Notes: generated by a model not told the origin, from the letters alone. A DNA stretch of 23,231 bases from JANYCG01 sp031392945 (GCA_031392945.1 JANMVT010000263.1:1-23231), one strand, 5' to 3'; counted from the stretch's first letter, positions 1 to 8,182 are shown. Program-made: numbers and translations.

Positions 1-698
1 GCGCACATTCAGGCGCACGCGCTTGAACACGTCTTCGATGCGGGCTGTGGGTTTCTTCAACTCTTCCAGCAGATATTGCGTGTACAACCCGTTGCCACCC
101 TTCACATCGCCATCCTCGGCCACATTGCCCGGCGCCGTGGCGTAGGCCAGAAAGGTGCCCGGCGGCGCATCCACCTGTGCCAGGCCCTTGCCGGAAGCGC
201 TGGAGGCAAACGGGTTGTCGCGGCAGGCATCAAGCACCAGGATGTTCATGCGGTTGCCCGCGCCCTTGAACGCATCCAGCACCGTGTTGACATCGATCGA
301 TTGGCTGGGCACATCGGCCGCGCTGGCCATTTTGGCGTCCACCGGCACCATGTAGTTGCGCCAGTCCAGTTGCAGGCCGTGGTCGGCGTAATACAACATG
401 CCCACACCCTGTTTGCCTTTGAGCGCCTCGCGCACTTTGATGATGGCCTCGGACATTTCAGCTTTGCCACTGTCGCGCAGCTCGACCACGGTGAAGCCGA
501 GCTGCTTCAAGGTGTCGGCGATGGCCCGCGCATCGTTGGCAGGGTTGGCCAGTGCTGCGGCACCCAGGTAGGCGGCGTTGCCGATGACCAGGGCCACGCG
601 CACGTCCAGCGGGGCTTGGGCCGCGGCCGCCATCGTCAACAGCCCGGCAGCGACCACGAGAGTCTGCGTCCAATGGCGAATGGTTTTGCATGGCATTG
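1..698 (-). CDS. Caspase-family (peptidase C14) exported protein, partial at window edge
   Basis: 232 residues are visible; the C-terminus lies beyond base 1. Residues 1-26 are a signal peptide (Lys/Arg, hydrophobic stretch, AAAAQA), so the protein is exported. The caspase-like fold follows: VALVIGNAAY (34-43), NPANDARAIADTLKQLGF (51-68), the His-dyad strand YYADHGLQ (102-109, H106) and the Cys-dyad strand LVLDACRDNPF (153-163, C158). Both dyad residues are kept, but the residue before His is Asp105 where bacterial homologues usually have Gly (YYAGHG). The start is the ATG at 698 with a strong AAGGAGG ribosome site (703-709) six bases upstream; the ATG at 693 is in another frame. It lies downstream of holA on the same strand after a 280-base gap that holds a repeat. 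Substrate and partner are unknown; bacterial relatives include caspase-like proteins of unknown role. Confidence 0.88.
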
Positions 699-721
699 AT
701 TCCTCCTTGCGCCCACAGGTC

Positions 722-738
722 AACCGTTGGCAACGGTT
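722..738. promoter_or_regulatory. Interrupted palindrome upstream of the caspase-like gene
   Basis: Two 7-base arms (AACCGTT and AACGGTT) flank a 3-base centre. The centre lies about 32 bases before the start codon of the caspase-like gene, between it and any promoter further out. It could be an operator for a dimeric regulator or an mRNA hairpin. No regulator is identified. Confidence 0.3.
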
Positions 739-771
739 CAACTTTGGCCGCTTTTTTGTCAAACGTCAATA

Positions 772-801
772 CGGTCGATGGTTATGCGGTCGATGGTTAT
801 T
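772..801. repeat. Two tandem 15-base units
   Basis: A 15-base unit, cggtcgatggttatg, is followed at once by a second copy that differs only in its last base. It lies in the gap between the caspase-like gene and holA. The rest of 739-923 shows no gene and no other structure I can support. Confidence 0.6.
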
Positions 802-923
802 GCCATGCCGCAACCCAACTGCGCAAAGGGCAAAATGTCGGTCGCCGATCAGATGTAGCGTCTGGTTTTGGCCGACCTTGGGTTCAAAAGCGAACTGAAT
901 TCCGGGATTGGTAGACTGATCAA

Positions 924-989
924 TCGCTATAAATAAAGAAGCTAACTATGCATATTCCACAAGGGAAATTGCCCGTTTTCATTGGAAAA
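924..989. repeat. Interspersed repeat R1, copy A (66 bases)
   Basis: This stretch aligns without gaps to 8681-8746, with about 11 differences in 66 bases. It begins with the 21-base core (926-946) that also occurs inside exbB and argC, and ends with a well-conserved block cccgttttcattggaaaa. Its last 11 bases contain the stop codon and final residues (Ile-Phe-Gln) of HolA, so the repeat sits flush on the 3' end of that gene. The family looks like the short dispersed repeats common in Comamonadaceae genomes; its function is unknown. Confidence 0.7.
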
Positions 990-2100
990 TGGTGGTCAAA
1001 GACGCGTTTTGGCTGTTCTGGCGAACGGACTGCGCCATGCACTCCCGGCACAAGGCCATGGCCAGCCGGTGCAGGGCCTGCCAGGGGTTGGCGGGCCAGT
1101 CGGGCTGTTTCAGGCCCTTGACGATGCCGTCCACCAGGTGCGCGGACTGCAGCAGGTTGGCCAGCGTGGCGTCGGTCAGGCGCGGCAGGACGCGCTCGAA
1201 CAGCCGCTCTTTCACACCCCAGACACGCTGCTCGCGCAGGGCCATGGGCAGTGGGCGGCCCTGGCCCATCGCGTCCTTGACGCGTTTCAGGGCGCGGATG
1301 TCTTCGCTCAAGGCCCAGTGCACCAGGACCTCGGCTTCGCCTTCGGCCTGCAGGCCGTCGAGCATGCGTTGTACCCGCAGCGTTTGCCCGGCGAGCACAG
1401 CTTCAGACAGCTTGAACACGTCAAAACGCGCGACGTTGACCACGGCGCCCTCGATCTGCCCGAAGTTCAGCACGCCACCCGGCGCGTCCGGCGCGTCCGC
1501 TGGAAACAGCAGGCCAAGCTTCTGGATCTCCTGGTGCGCGGCCAGCAGATTGCCTTCCACCCGGTCGGCAAAAAACTGCAGCGTGCGTTGGCCTTCTTCA
1601 CCGGCGGCCACGCGTTGGCCTTGCAGCGCCAGGCGCTGGGCGATCCACTGCGGCAGGGCGTTGCGCTCCACCGGCTGGACTTCAACCGTCATGCCGTGCC
1701 CGTCCAGCGCGCTGAACCACGCGCCGGTTTTGCCCATCTTGTCCAGGCGCGGCAGTATGACGATGGTCAAGACCGAATCGTTGCCTTTGGCCTGCCCGGC
1801 CAATTGCTGTATCGCCACGCTGCCGTCCTTGCCCGGTTTGCCCGAGGGGATGCGCAGCTCCAGGATTTGTTTGTCGGCGAACAGGCTCAAAGAGCCGCCC
1901 GCCGCCAGCACTTCGCTCCAGTCGAAATGCGCGCCGGCGACGGTGTGCGAGCTGCGCTCGGTAAAGCCTTGGGCGCGCGCGGCCGCCCGGATGGCATCAG
2001 CCGCTTCCTGGATCAAGAGCGGTTCGTCGCCATGCAGGGTGTAAAGGCTGCGCAAGCCTTTTTGCAGGTGGGCCGCCAGCTGGTTCGCTGCGAGCTGCAT
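979..2100 (-). CDS. holA: DNA polymerase III subunit delta
   Basis: 373 residues (the E. coli protein is 343). HolA is the clamp-loader subunit that opens the beta sliding clamp during replication. The family hallmarks are an N-terminal LYTLHGDEPLLIQEAADAIR region (19-38), a middle AAA+-like domain without a functional Walker motif, and a helical collar domain with NPWQALHRLAMALCRECM near the end. The start ATG at 2100 lies five bases after the lptE stop, so the two genes are probably translated together. The C-terminal tail runs into interspersed repeat copy A, which supplies the last residues and the stop; the end may therefore have been altered by the repeat. Lineages related to this often have proA next, but here a caspase-like gene follows. 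Confidence 0.93.
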   Translation of the reverse strand: MQLAANQLAAHLQKGLRSLYTLHGDEPLLIQEAADAIRAAARAQGFTERSSHTVAGAHFDWSEVLAAGGSLSLFADKQILELRIPSGKPGKDGSVAIQQLAGQAKGNDSVLTIVILPRLDKMGKTGAWFSALDGHGMTVEVQPVERNALPQWIAQRLALQGQRVAAGEEGQRTLQFFADRVEGNLLAAHQEIQKLGLLFPADAPDAPGGVLNFGQIEGAVVNVARFDVFKLSEAVLAGQTLRVQRMLDGLQAEGEAEVLVHWALSEDIRALKRVKDAMGQGRPLPMALREQRVWGVKERLFERVLPRLTDATLANLLQSAHLVDGIVKGLKQPDWPANPWQALHRLAMALCRECMAQSVRQNSQNASLTTIFQ

Positions 2101-2105
2101 GGCCG

Positions 2106-2606
2106 TCAGTTGGGGCTTTTGACCGCCGCCAGCCGGCGCATGAGCTGCTGCACGATATCCGACTGCATGTCGCGGTACAGCAGGCCCTCTTCGACCTCTT
2201 TGGCCAGCACGGCGGACTCGTTGAACGAGATGTCGCGTTGCTGGAGGATTTCGGATTCTTCGATCAACTCTTTGCCGCTGTCGTTGCGCAACCTGAAGCG
2301 TGCCCGGATGCGCAGCTGGAATTCACGCACCTGGCCTGCGGCGTTCACGCCGACCACGGTTTTCTCGCGCTGTTCCAGCAGGATGTCCATCGTCACGTGG
2401 CTTGCAGCCGTGGGGGCGGCGGGGGCGCTGGCGACCAGCCTGTCGCCCAGCGCCCGGCGCAGCTCGGCGGCCACCGGCCCGCCTTGCGCCGCCGCCACCG
2501 TGATGGTGTCAAACGCGAAGCTGGGCGCGCCGCGCAATTTGTAGCCGCAGGCCGTCAGCATCAGAGCGATTGCCAGCAGCAGCGTGGCGGAAAGCCGCAT
2601 CGTCAT
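2106..2606 (-). CDS. lptE: LPS-assembly lipoprotein LptE
   Basis: 166 residues. LptE plugs the LptD barrel in the outer membrane and helps place lipopolysaccharide on the cell surface. The N-terminus MTMRLSATLLLAIALMLTAC is a lipoprotein signal with lipobox LTAC and lipidated Cys20, followed by the typical GYKLRG. The C-terminal part (DSGKELIEESEILQQRDISF, then QLMRRLAAV) matches the family. The frame is open upstream to 2714, but that stretch reads through a dispersed repeat and would bury the signal peptide, so I take the ATG at 2606; ATG 2600 is also possible. No clear Shine-Dalgarno is visible. It sits between leuS and holA in the same likely operon. Confidence 0.92.
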   Translation of the reverse strand: MTMRLSATLLLAIALMLTACGYKLRGAPSFAFDTITVAAAQGGPVAAELRRALGDRLVASAPAAPTAASHVTMDILLEQREKTVVGVNAAGQVREFQLRIRARFRLRNDSGKELIEESEILQQRDISFNESAVLAKEVEEGLLYRDMQSDIVQQLMRRLAAVKSPN

Positions 2607-2619
2607 CGAATGCCCAGGC

Positions 2620-2645
2620 AATTTCCCGTCGGGCCGCCCCAAGGG
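2620..2645. repeat. GC-rich interspersed repeat R2, copy X
   Basis: The 26 bases match 5931-5956 at 24 positions (aatttcccg, cgggccgcccc, aggg blocks). Copy X fills most of the 94-base gap between leuS and lptE; related sequence with CCCCAAGGGG palindromes continues to about 2690. It therefore forms the leader in front of lptE. It may fold in RNA, but no defined function is visible. Confidence 0.65.
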
Positions 2646-2700
2646 TTCTCGAAGAGCGGCGCAGCCAAATTCGTCCCCAAGGGGAGCCTGGGGGCAATAT

Positions 2701-5418
2701 TCAGAGCACCACATTGACCAGCCGCCCCGGCACTACGATGACGCGGCGGATCGCCCCGCCGCCGGCCTGTTTTTGCACCATCTCGTTGGCAAGGGCCGCG
2801 CGTTCGACCATCTCTTTGCTGGCGTCGAAGGGCACCCGGATTGCGCCGCGCAGCTTGCCGTTGATTTGCAGCATGAGCTCGATCTCGTCCTGCTGGAGCG
2901 CATCCTCATCGACGACCGGCCAGGGCGCGTCCAGAATGTCGCCCAACTGGGCCGCGTAGCCCAACTGCGTCCACAAGGCATGGGCGATGTGTGGCGTGGC
3001 GGGGTACAGGCAACGCAGCAGGATGCCAAAGCCTTCTATCAGGGCGACATTGGCGCCCGCGCGCTCGGCGCCGGCCGCCTTCCCGGGCCATTTGAAGTCT
3101 TCCAGCGCGTTGATCATCTTCATCGCGCCCGACACCACCGTGTTGTATTGCATGCGCTGGTAGTCGTAATCGACCTGCTTGAGCACGCTGTGCAGCTCAA
3201 AGCGCAGCGCCTTCTCAGGCTTGCCGAATTTCATGCCCTTGAGGCTGGCCGCGCCGACCACGCAGGTCAGGGCCGCCACCGATTCAATCGCCCCCAGCTT
3301 GACGCCAAAGTTCCAGACGCGGCGCAAAAACCGGTATGAGCCTTCCACTGCCGCGTCGTTCCATTCCAGGGTGGCCTCGGGCGGCGCGGTGAACATGGTG
3401 TACAGGCGGGCCGTGTCGGCGCCGTATTTTTCGATCAGATCCTGGGGATCGACGCCGTTGTTCTTGCTCTTGCTCATGGTGCCCACCCCTTCATAGGTGA
3501 TGGGTGTGCCCGCAGGCAGGCCGCCGCTGGCCGCCTTGAGGCGCGCGCCGGTGATCTTGCCCGCCTCGTCGTGCAGGTCTTCCACGTCGCTGGGCCAGAA
3601 GTACGCAGTGCCGCCGCCCTGGCCGTCTTTGCGCGAGTAAATGTGGTTCAGCACCATGCCCTGGGTGAGCAGATTGGTGAAGGGCTCGTCCACCTTGACC
3701 AGATCCAGGTCGCGCATGACCTTGGTCCAGAAGCGCGCATACAGCAGGTGCAGGATGGCGTGTTCGATGCCGCCGATGTACTGGTCCATCGGCATCCAGT
3801 AATCAGCCCCTTCGGCGACCATTTTCTGGTCGTTTTTCGGGTCGCAATAACGCATGAAATACCAGCTGGAATCGACAAAGGTGTCCATCGTGTCGGTTTC
3901 GCGCCGCGCCGGCACGCCGCAGACCGGGCAAACCACGCCGGCGTGGAAGCCCTCGTGTTTGTTCAGCGGGTTGCCCGAGCCGTCGGGCACGCAGTCCAGC
4001 GGCAAGACCACGGGCAGGTCTTTTTCAGGCACCGGCACGGCGCCGTGCTCGTCGCAGTGGATGATGGGGATCGGTGTGCCCCAATAACGCTGGCGGCTTA
4101 CGCCCCAGTCGCGCAGGCGCCAGGTTGTTTTTTTCTCGCCCAGGCCGCGCATTTGCAACTCGTGGGCCACGGCGTTCACCGCGTCGTCGTGGCTCATGCC
4201 GCTGTAGTTGCCGGAGTTGACGGTGATGCCGCGCTCCTTGTCGGCGTACCAGTCTTGCCAGCGCTCGTAGTCGAAATGCTCGCCGTCCACCAGGATCACC
4301 TGCTGGATTGGCAGGCGGTATTTCTTGGCAAAGGCGAAGTCGCGCTCGTCGTGCGCAGGCACGCCCATCACGGCGCCGTCGCCATAGGCCATCAGCACGT
4401 AGTTGCAGACCCAGACTTCGATGTTGTAGCCCTTGGTCGGGTGGCGCACAAACAGGCCGGTGGCCACACCCTCTTTTTCGCGCGTGGCCAGTTCCGCCTC
4501 GGTGGTGCCGCCCGACTTGAGCGCGGCGATGGCCGCCGCCAGTTTGGGCGACAACTCGGCCGCGCGCGCGGCCAGCGGGTGCTCCGGCGCCACGGCCACA
4601 AAGGTCACGCCCTTGAGTGTGTCGGCGCGTGTCGTGAAGACGTACATGCGCCCGTCCTGGATCAGCTTGCCCTGGGCGTCGCGGATGTCGTGCGGGAAGG
4701 CGAAGCGCACACCCACACTTTTGCCGATCCAGTTTTCCTGCATCAGCTTGACGCGCCCGGGCCAGCCCGGCAACTGGGTCTGCACCTGGCCCAGCAGTTC
4801 TTCGGCGTAATCGGTGATCTTGAGGTAATAACCGGGGATCTCGCGCTTTTCGACCGGCGCGCCGGTGCGCCAGCCCTTGCCGTCGATCACCTGCTCGTTG
4901 GCCAGCACGGTCTGGTCCACCGGATCCCAGTTCACCACTTGGGTCTTGCGGTAGGCGATGCCTTTTTCCAGCATCTTGAGAAACAGCCACTGGTTCCATT
5001 TGTAATAGCCGGGCGTGCAGGTGGCGACTTCGCGGCTCCAGTCGATGGCCAGGCCCATTGCCTGCATCTGCTGCTTCATGTAGGCGATGTTGTCAAACGT
5101 CCATTGGGCCGGCGGCACGCCGTTTTTCATGGCGGCGTTTTCGGCCGGCAGGCCAAACGCGTCCCAGCCCATGGGCATCAGGACGTTGTAACCCTTCATG
5201 CGCAGATGGCGCGTGAGCATGTCATTGATGGTGTAGTTGCGCACATGGCCCATGTGCAGCTTGCCGCTGGGGTAAGGCAGCATGGAGCAGGCGTAGAACT
5301 TCGGCTTGGGCTTGTGCTGCGCGTCAAGTGCGTTTTCCCGCACACGGTAGGCGTCGGCGTCGGCCCACTGGGCTTGCGCGGCCTGTTCTACCGCCTGGTG
5401 GTCGTATTTGTCTTGCAT
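2701..5418 (-). CDS. leuS: Leucyl-tRNA synthetase
   Basis: 905 residues, somewhat longer than the E. coli enzyme (860). It is a class Ia aminoacyl-tRNA synthetase that charges tRNA-Leu in the cytoplasm. The HIGH motif is HMGH (55-58, after LPYPSGKL) and the KMSKS motif is MSKSK starting at residue 648. The CP1 editing domain is intact, with TTRADTLKGVTFVAVAPEHP and YGDGAVMGVPAHDERDFAFA. The start is the ATG at 5418 (MQDKYDHQAVEQAAQAQW); the open frame runs on to 5508 but without family similarity. It lies 61 bases after exbD and 94 bases before lptE on the same strand. Confidence 0.97.
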   Translation of the reverse strand: MQDKYDHQAVEQAAQAQWADADAYRVRENALDAQHKPKPKFYACSMLPYPSGKLHMGHVRNYTINDMLTRHLRMKGYNVLMPMGWDAFGLPAENAAMKNGVPPAQWTFDNIAYMKQQMQAMGLAIDWSREVATCTPGYYKWNQWLFLKMLEKGIAYRKTQVVNWDPVDQTVLANEQVIDGKGWRTGAPVEKREIPGYYLKITDYAEELLGQVQTQLPGWPGRVKLMQENWIGKSVGVRFAFPHDIRDAQGKLIQDGRMYVFTTRADTLKGVTFVAVAPEHPLAARAAELSPKLAAAIAALKSGGTTEAELATREKEGVATGLFVRHPTKGYNIEVWVCNYVLMAYGDGAVMGVPAHDERDFAFAKKYRLPIQQVILVDGEHFDYERWQDWYADKERGITVNSGNYSGMSHDDAVNAVAHELQMRGLGEKKTTWRLRDWGVSRQRYWGTPIPIIHCDEHGAVPVPEKDLPVVLPLDCVPDGSGNPLNKHEGFHAGVVCPVCGVPARRETDTMDTFVDSSWYFMRYCDPKNDQKMVAEGADYWMPMDQYIGGIEHAILHLLYARFWTKVMRDLDLVKVDEPFTNLLTQGMVLNHIYSRKDGQGGGTAYFWPSDVEDLHDEAGKITGARLKAASGGLPAGTPITYEGVGTMSKSKNNGVDPQDLIEKYGADTARLYTMFTAPPEATLEWNDAAVEGSYRFLRRVWNFGVKLGAIESVAALTCVVGAASLKGMKFGKPEKALRFELHSVLKQVDYDYQRMQYNTVVSGAMKMINALEDFKWPGKAAGAERAGANVALIEGFGILLRCLYPATPHIAHALWTQLGYAAQLGDILDAPWPVVDEDALQQDEIELMLQINGKLRGAIRVPFDASKEMVERAALANEMVQKQAGGGAIRRVIVVPGRLVNVVL

Positions 5419-5479
5419 TGGCAAATTGTAGGTGCGCTGGATGGGCTGCGGGGGCAAGGATAGTGCCCGCTGCGCCAGT

Positions 5480-5902
5480 TCAGGGCCTGGGCCTGGCGTC
5501 CGCGACAAAACCGATGCGGCTCAAACCAGCCTTTTGGGCCACACCCATTAGCTCGACCACACGCCCATACGGCACGGCTTCGTCGGCGCGCAGCTGCAGT
5601 TCGGCATCGGGGTTGGCGGCGGCGGTTTTGGCCAGTTGCAGGGCCAAATCCTCACGCGTGACCGGCTTGTCGTTGAGAAAGGCTTGCCCGGCCTTGTCCA
5701 ATACCAGCAAGGTGAAGCGCGGGGCCTCATTGGGCCGGGCTGCATCGGTTTTGGGCAAATCAAGCCGGATGGTGCTGGCCAGCAGGGGCGCGGTGATGAT
5801 GAAGATCACCACCAGCACCAGCATCACGTCGATCAGGGGCGTCATGTTGATGTCGCTCATGGGCGGCGCGCCTTTGTCCCGTTCCAATCGACCGAAAGCC
5901 AT
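5480..5902 (-). CDS. exbD: ExbD/TolR-family biopolymer transport protein
   Basis: 140 residues. ExbD/TolR proteins form, with ExbB/TolQ, an inner-membrane proton channel that powers TonB-dependent uptake or Tol-Pal function. A short cytoplasmic N-terminus is followed by SDINMTPLIDVMLVLVVIFI (16-35): the single transmembrane helix with the conserved proton-carrying Asp in PLIDVML. A periplasmic domain follows, with LRADEAVPYGRVVELMGVAQKAG near the end. The start lies six bases from the exbB stop, so the pair is co-translated. TolR is the alternative name; no tolA, tolB or pal is in view to decide. Confidence 0.9.
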   Translation of the reverse strand: MAFGRLERDKGAPPMSDINMTPLIDVMLVLVVIFIITAPLLASTIRLDLPKTDAARPNEAPRFTLLVLDKAGQAFLNDKPVTREDLALQLAKTAAANPDAELQLRADEAVPYGRVVELMGVAQKAGLSRIGFVADARPRP

Positions 5903-5907
5903 GCTGA

Positions 5908-6636
5908 TCAGCCTTTGGCGTGGAAAGGGGAATTTCCCGACGGGCCGCCCCTAGGGAAATTAGCCCCCTCGGGGGGCAGCGAGGACACGCCAGTGCCGAG
6001 CGTGGGGGCCAGTACATCCCGCAAATCCCGCGCGAAGCCTTCCAGGTCGGCCTCGATGCGGCCAATGCCGCGCCCCAGCACGTTGTAGGCCAGCACGGCG
6101 GGAATCGCCACCGCCAGTCCGGCGGCGGTCATGATGAGGGATTCGCCGACCGGGCCGGAGATCTTGTCGATGGTGATCTGTCCGGCGCTGGAAATGCCGA
6201 TCAGGGCGTGGTAGATGCCCCAGACCGTGCCCAGCAGGCCGACAAAAGGCGCAGTCGAGCCGACGGTGGCCAACAACACCTGGCCGAACTGCAATTTCTG
6301 CAATACCGCGTGCAAGGCGTCGCGCAGCGCCCGCGTCAACTGCTGGGATTTGTCGCCAGCCGCCGCGAGGGTGCCAACAGCTTCTGTTTTAATAGCGTTG
6401 ATCAAAGGAATGACGAGGACGGAGCGGTCAAATGCCTCAATTTTCGGGCGCGCGTCTTCAATCGATGCCGCCTGCCAGAAGGCGCGCGTGCTGCGCGCCA
6501 CGTCGCCCGCCGCGCGGTGCAGCAACCAGCCCTTCCAGAGGATCACCACCCAGCTGCCGACCGACATCAACAACAGCAACAACGCCACTGCTTTGGTGAC
6601 AAAGTCACCCTGGGAGAACAGGCCAGCCAAGTTCAT
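5908..6636 (-). CDS. exbB: MotA/TolQ/ExbB proton channel family protein
   Basis: 242 residues with three transmembrane segments: about 14-36, around 117-145 (ATVGSTAPFVGLLGTVWGIY) and around 165-185 (GESLIMTAAGLAVAIPAVLAY). It is the channel partner of the ExbD next to it. The start ATG overlaps the dapB stop as ATGA, showing translational coupling. Two features are odd. Residues 81-87 (AIKTEAV) are encoded by the same 21-base dispersed core found between genes elsewhere in the window. The last 20 or so residues (PPEGANFPRGGPSGNSPFHA and on) are encoded by the GC-rich dispersed repeat R2, so the C-terminal tail is probably acquired rather than ancestral. TolQ is the alternative name. Confidence 0.9.
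   Translation of the reverse strand: MNLAGLFSQGDFVTKAVALLLLLMSVGSWVVILWKGWLLHRAAGDVARSTRAFWQAASIEDARPKIEAFDRSVLVIPLINAIKTEAVGTLAAAGDKSQQLTRALRDALHAVLQKLQFGQVLLATVGSTAPFVGLLGTVWGIYHALIGISSAGQITIDKISGPVGESLIMTAAGLAVAIPAVLAYNVLGRGIGRIEADLEGFARDLRDVLAPTLGTGVSSLPPEGANFPRGGPSGNSPFHAKG
5931..5956. repeat. GC-rich interspersed repeat R2, copy Y, inside exbB
   Basis: 24 of 26 bases match copy X at 2620-2645. The wider repeat reaches to about 5985 and includes a hairpin-like CCCCCTCGGGGGG stretch. It lies in frame at the 3' end of exbB and codes for the Gly/Pro-rich tail of the protein. Confidence 0.65.
6376..6396 (-). repeat. 21-base core of repeat R1, copy C, inside exbB
   Basis: Read on the minus strand, this aligns gap-free with cores at 926-946, 8683-8703 and 9525-9545. 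All share GCTA at the start, A/T-rich middle bases, then G(A/T)AGCT. In exbB it reads in frame as AIKTEAV, the same frame as the argC copy (AIESVAV). Confidence 0.55.
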
Positions 6637-7439
6637 TTCAGGCCAAGGACATCAAACATGTCGTACAGGCCGGTTTTCTTGTCTGCCAGAAACCGCGTGG
6701 CGCGCAGGGCGCCTTGCGCATAACTGTCACGGCTGGATGATTTGTGGGTGATTTCGATCCGCTCCCCTGTGCCCGCAAAAAGAACGGTATGGTCGCCCAC
6801 AATGTCGCCACCGCGGATGGCTGAAAAACCAATGGCAAATGGGTCGCGTTCGCCGGTGATGCCTTCGCGCGCGAAAACTGCGTGGCCTTTGAGATCGCGC
6901 CCCAGCGCCTCAGAGATGACTTCGCCCATCTTGAGCGCCGTGCCGGAAGGCGCGTCGACTTTGTGCCGATGGTGGGTTTCGATGATTTCAATGTCATAAC
7001 CGGTGGACAGCGCCTTGGCCGCCATCTCCAGCAGCTTGAAGGTGACATTCACGCCAACGCTCATGTTGGGCGCCATCATGATGGCAATGTCCTTGGCCGC
7101 CGCTGCGATGTCTGCTTTTTGGGCCTCGCTGATGCCCGTGGTGCCGATCACCATGTTCACGCCCAGTTCGCGGCACATGACCAGATGCGCCAAAGTGCCC
7201 TCGGGCCGCGTGAAATCGATCAGGGTCCGGGCTTGCCCCAAGCCGGCGCGCAAATCAGACGTGATTTTCACGCCGCTGGCTTGCCCTAGAAAAGCCGTTG
7301 CAAACTGACCCTGCGCTGGGCTGGTGGCAATGTCCAGGGCGCCGGCCAGTTCGCAGTCGGCCGCGGCGCGGATCGCCTCGATCAGCATTTGGCCCATGCG
7401 GCCGGAGGCACCGGCGACAGCGATTTTGTTCTGGCTCAT
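6633..7439 (-). CDS. dapB: 4-hydroxy-tetrahydrodipicolinate reductase
   Basis: 268 residues, normal family length. It reduces the dihydrodipicolinate precursor with NAD(P)H in the diaminopimelate pathway, giving lysine and the peptidoglycan cross-linking residue. The Rossmann nucleotide-binding loop is GASGRMG (10-16). The catalytic region HHRHKVDAPSGTALK (156-170) has the conserved His and Lys. FDVLGL at the C-terminus is also typical. It lies 41 bases after bamE and overlaps exbB by four bases. Confidence 0.97.
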   Translation of the reverse strand: MSQNKIAVAGASGRMGQMLIEAIRAAADCELAGALDIATSPAQGQFATAFLGQASGVKITSDLRAGLGQARTLIDFTRPEGTLAHLVMCRELGVNMVIGTTGISEAQKADIAAAAKDIAIMMAPNMSVGVNVTFKLLEMAAKALSTGYDIEIIETHHRHKVDAPSGTALKMGEVISEALGRDLKGHAVFAREGITGERDPFAIGFSAIRGGDIVGDHTVLFAGTGERIEITHKSSSRDSYAQGALRATRFLADKKTGLYDMFDVLGLK

Positions 7440-7480
7440 GGCTAAGGGTTCAAAGTGACGGGTTTGCCGATTTCGAATTC

Positions 7481-8080
7481 TCAGCGGGCGGACGGCTCCA
7501 GCGGCGGGTATTTGTCGGGCAGCGGCGGCAGGACTTTGGCTTGCGGCGCGCCGGGCGCTTTGGCGTCAACCCCGGAATCGGCGGCGGACGCCGCCGCCTT
7601 GGCGGCGCTGAATTTGGCCAGGCTTTCCTCGGACGCTTCCAGCACCGGAACCTGGACCGCACGGCGTCCGGAATCGAGCGAGGCGACAAACTCGGCCTCG
7701 GTCGGCAATTCGTCGGCTTCAACCCGCTCCATCGCGTCGCCCTTGAAAAACACCGTGACTTTGCGCGCCTGGGGTTCACGGCCCTGGCGCTTGAAGGTGA
7801 AAACGTAATCCCAGCGATCCGCGTGGAACAGGCTGGTCAGCAACGGCGTGCCCAGGATGTCGCGCACCTGGATGCGGCTCATCCCGTTTTGCAGCGCCGC
7901 CGCCTGCTCCTTGGAGACAAAATTGCCCTGGACGATGTCGATTTTGTAGGGCGACACCATGGTCACGATGCGGCTGCTGGCGCCGTCGATGCTGCTGCAA
8001 GCCGCCAGGGCGGCGCAGGCCGCTAGGCCCAAGCCCAAGGCGGCCGGGCGAAGGTGAAAGCTTGGCAGTTTGTGCAACAT
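7481..8080 (-). CDS. bamE: Outer membrane protein assembly factor BamE
   Basis: 199 residues. BamE is a small lipoprotein of the BAM complex that inserts beta-barrel proteins. The signal sequence ends in lipobox LAAC with Cys28. The SmpA/OmlA core follows: YKIDIVQGNFVSKEQAAALQ, GMSRIQVRDILGTPLL, FHADRWDYVFTF and KVTVFFKGDAMERVEADELP, to about residue 127. A roughly 70-residue Ala/Pro-rich extension (about 128-199) with no recognisable domain makes it much longer than E. coli BamE (113). It is the first gene of the minus-strand run and is divergent from fur. Confidence 0.94.
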   Translation of the reverse strand: MLHKLPSFHLRPAALGLGLAACAALAACSSIDGASSRIVTMVSPYKIDIVQGNFVSKEQAAALQNGMSRIQVRDILGTPLLTSLFHADRWDYVFTFKRQGREPQARKVTVFFKGDAMERVEADELPTEAEFVASLDSGRRAVQVPVLEASEESLAKFSAAKAAASAADSGVDAKAPGAPQAKVLPPLPDKYPPLEPSAR

Positions 8081-8114
8081 GGGGGGCGCTCTAAGGTGGC
8101 GATATGATCAGGCC

Positions 8115-8120
8115 ATTGTA
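8115..8120 (-). promoter_or_regulatory. Candidate -10 element for bamE
   Basis: On the minus strand the hexamer TACAAT lies 35 bases before the bamE start and would give a short leader of about 28 bases. No good -35 hexamer is seen 17 bases further up, so this is tentative. The 102-base gap must carry both the bamE and fur promoters. Confidence 0.35.
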
Positions 8121-8182
8121 ACGGCAGGGTCCCCGCCATGAGAGCGGGCGCCGGCACGCGCGCAACGCCCCGGAAAACACGC

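Noticed and set aside
982..2544. Plus-strand 520-codon open frame opposite holA and lptE
   Set aside because: Antisense shadow that spans two recognised genes; no start context or motif.
2607..2714. Longer N-terminus for LptE
   Set aside because: The added 36 residues come from a dispersed repeat and would place the lipoprotein signal internally.
3571..5463. Plus-strand 630-codon open frame opposite leuS
   Set aside because: A His/Val/Arg-rich shadow of leuS with no domain; leuS has all its catalytic motifs.
5419..5508. Longer N-terminus for LeuS overlapping exbD
   Set aside because: No similarity to LeuRS starts; the ATG at 5418 gives the family N-terminus.
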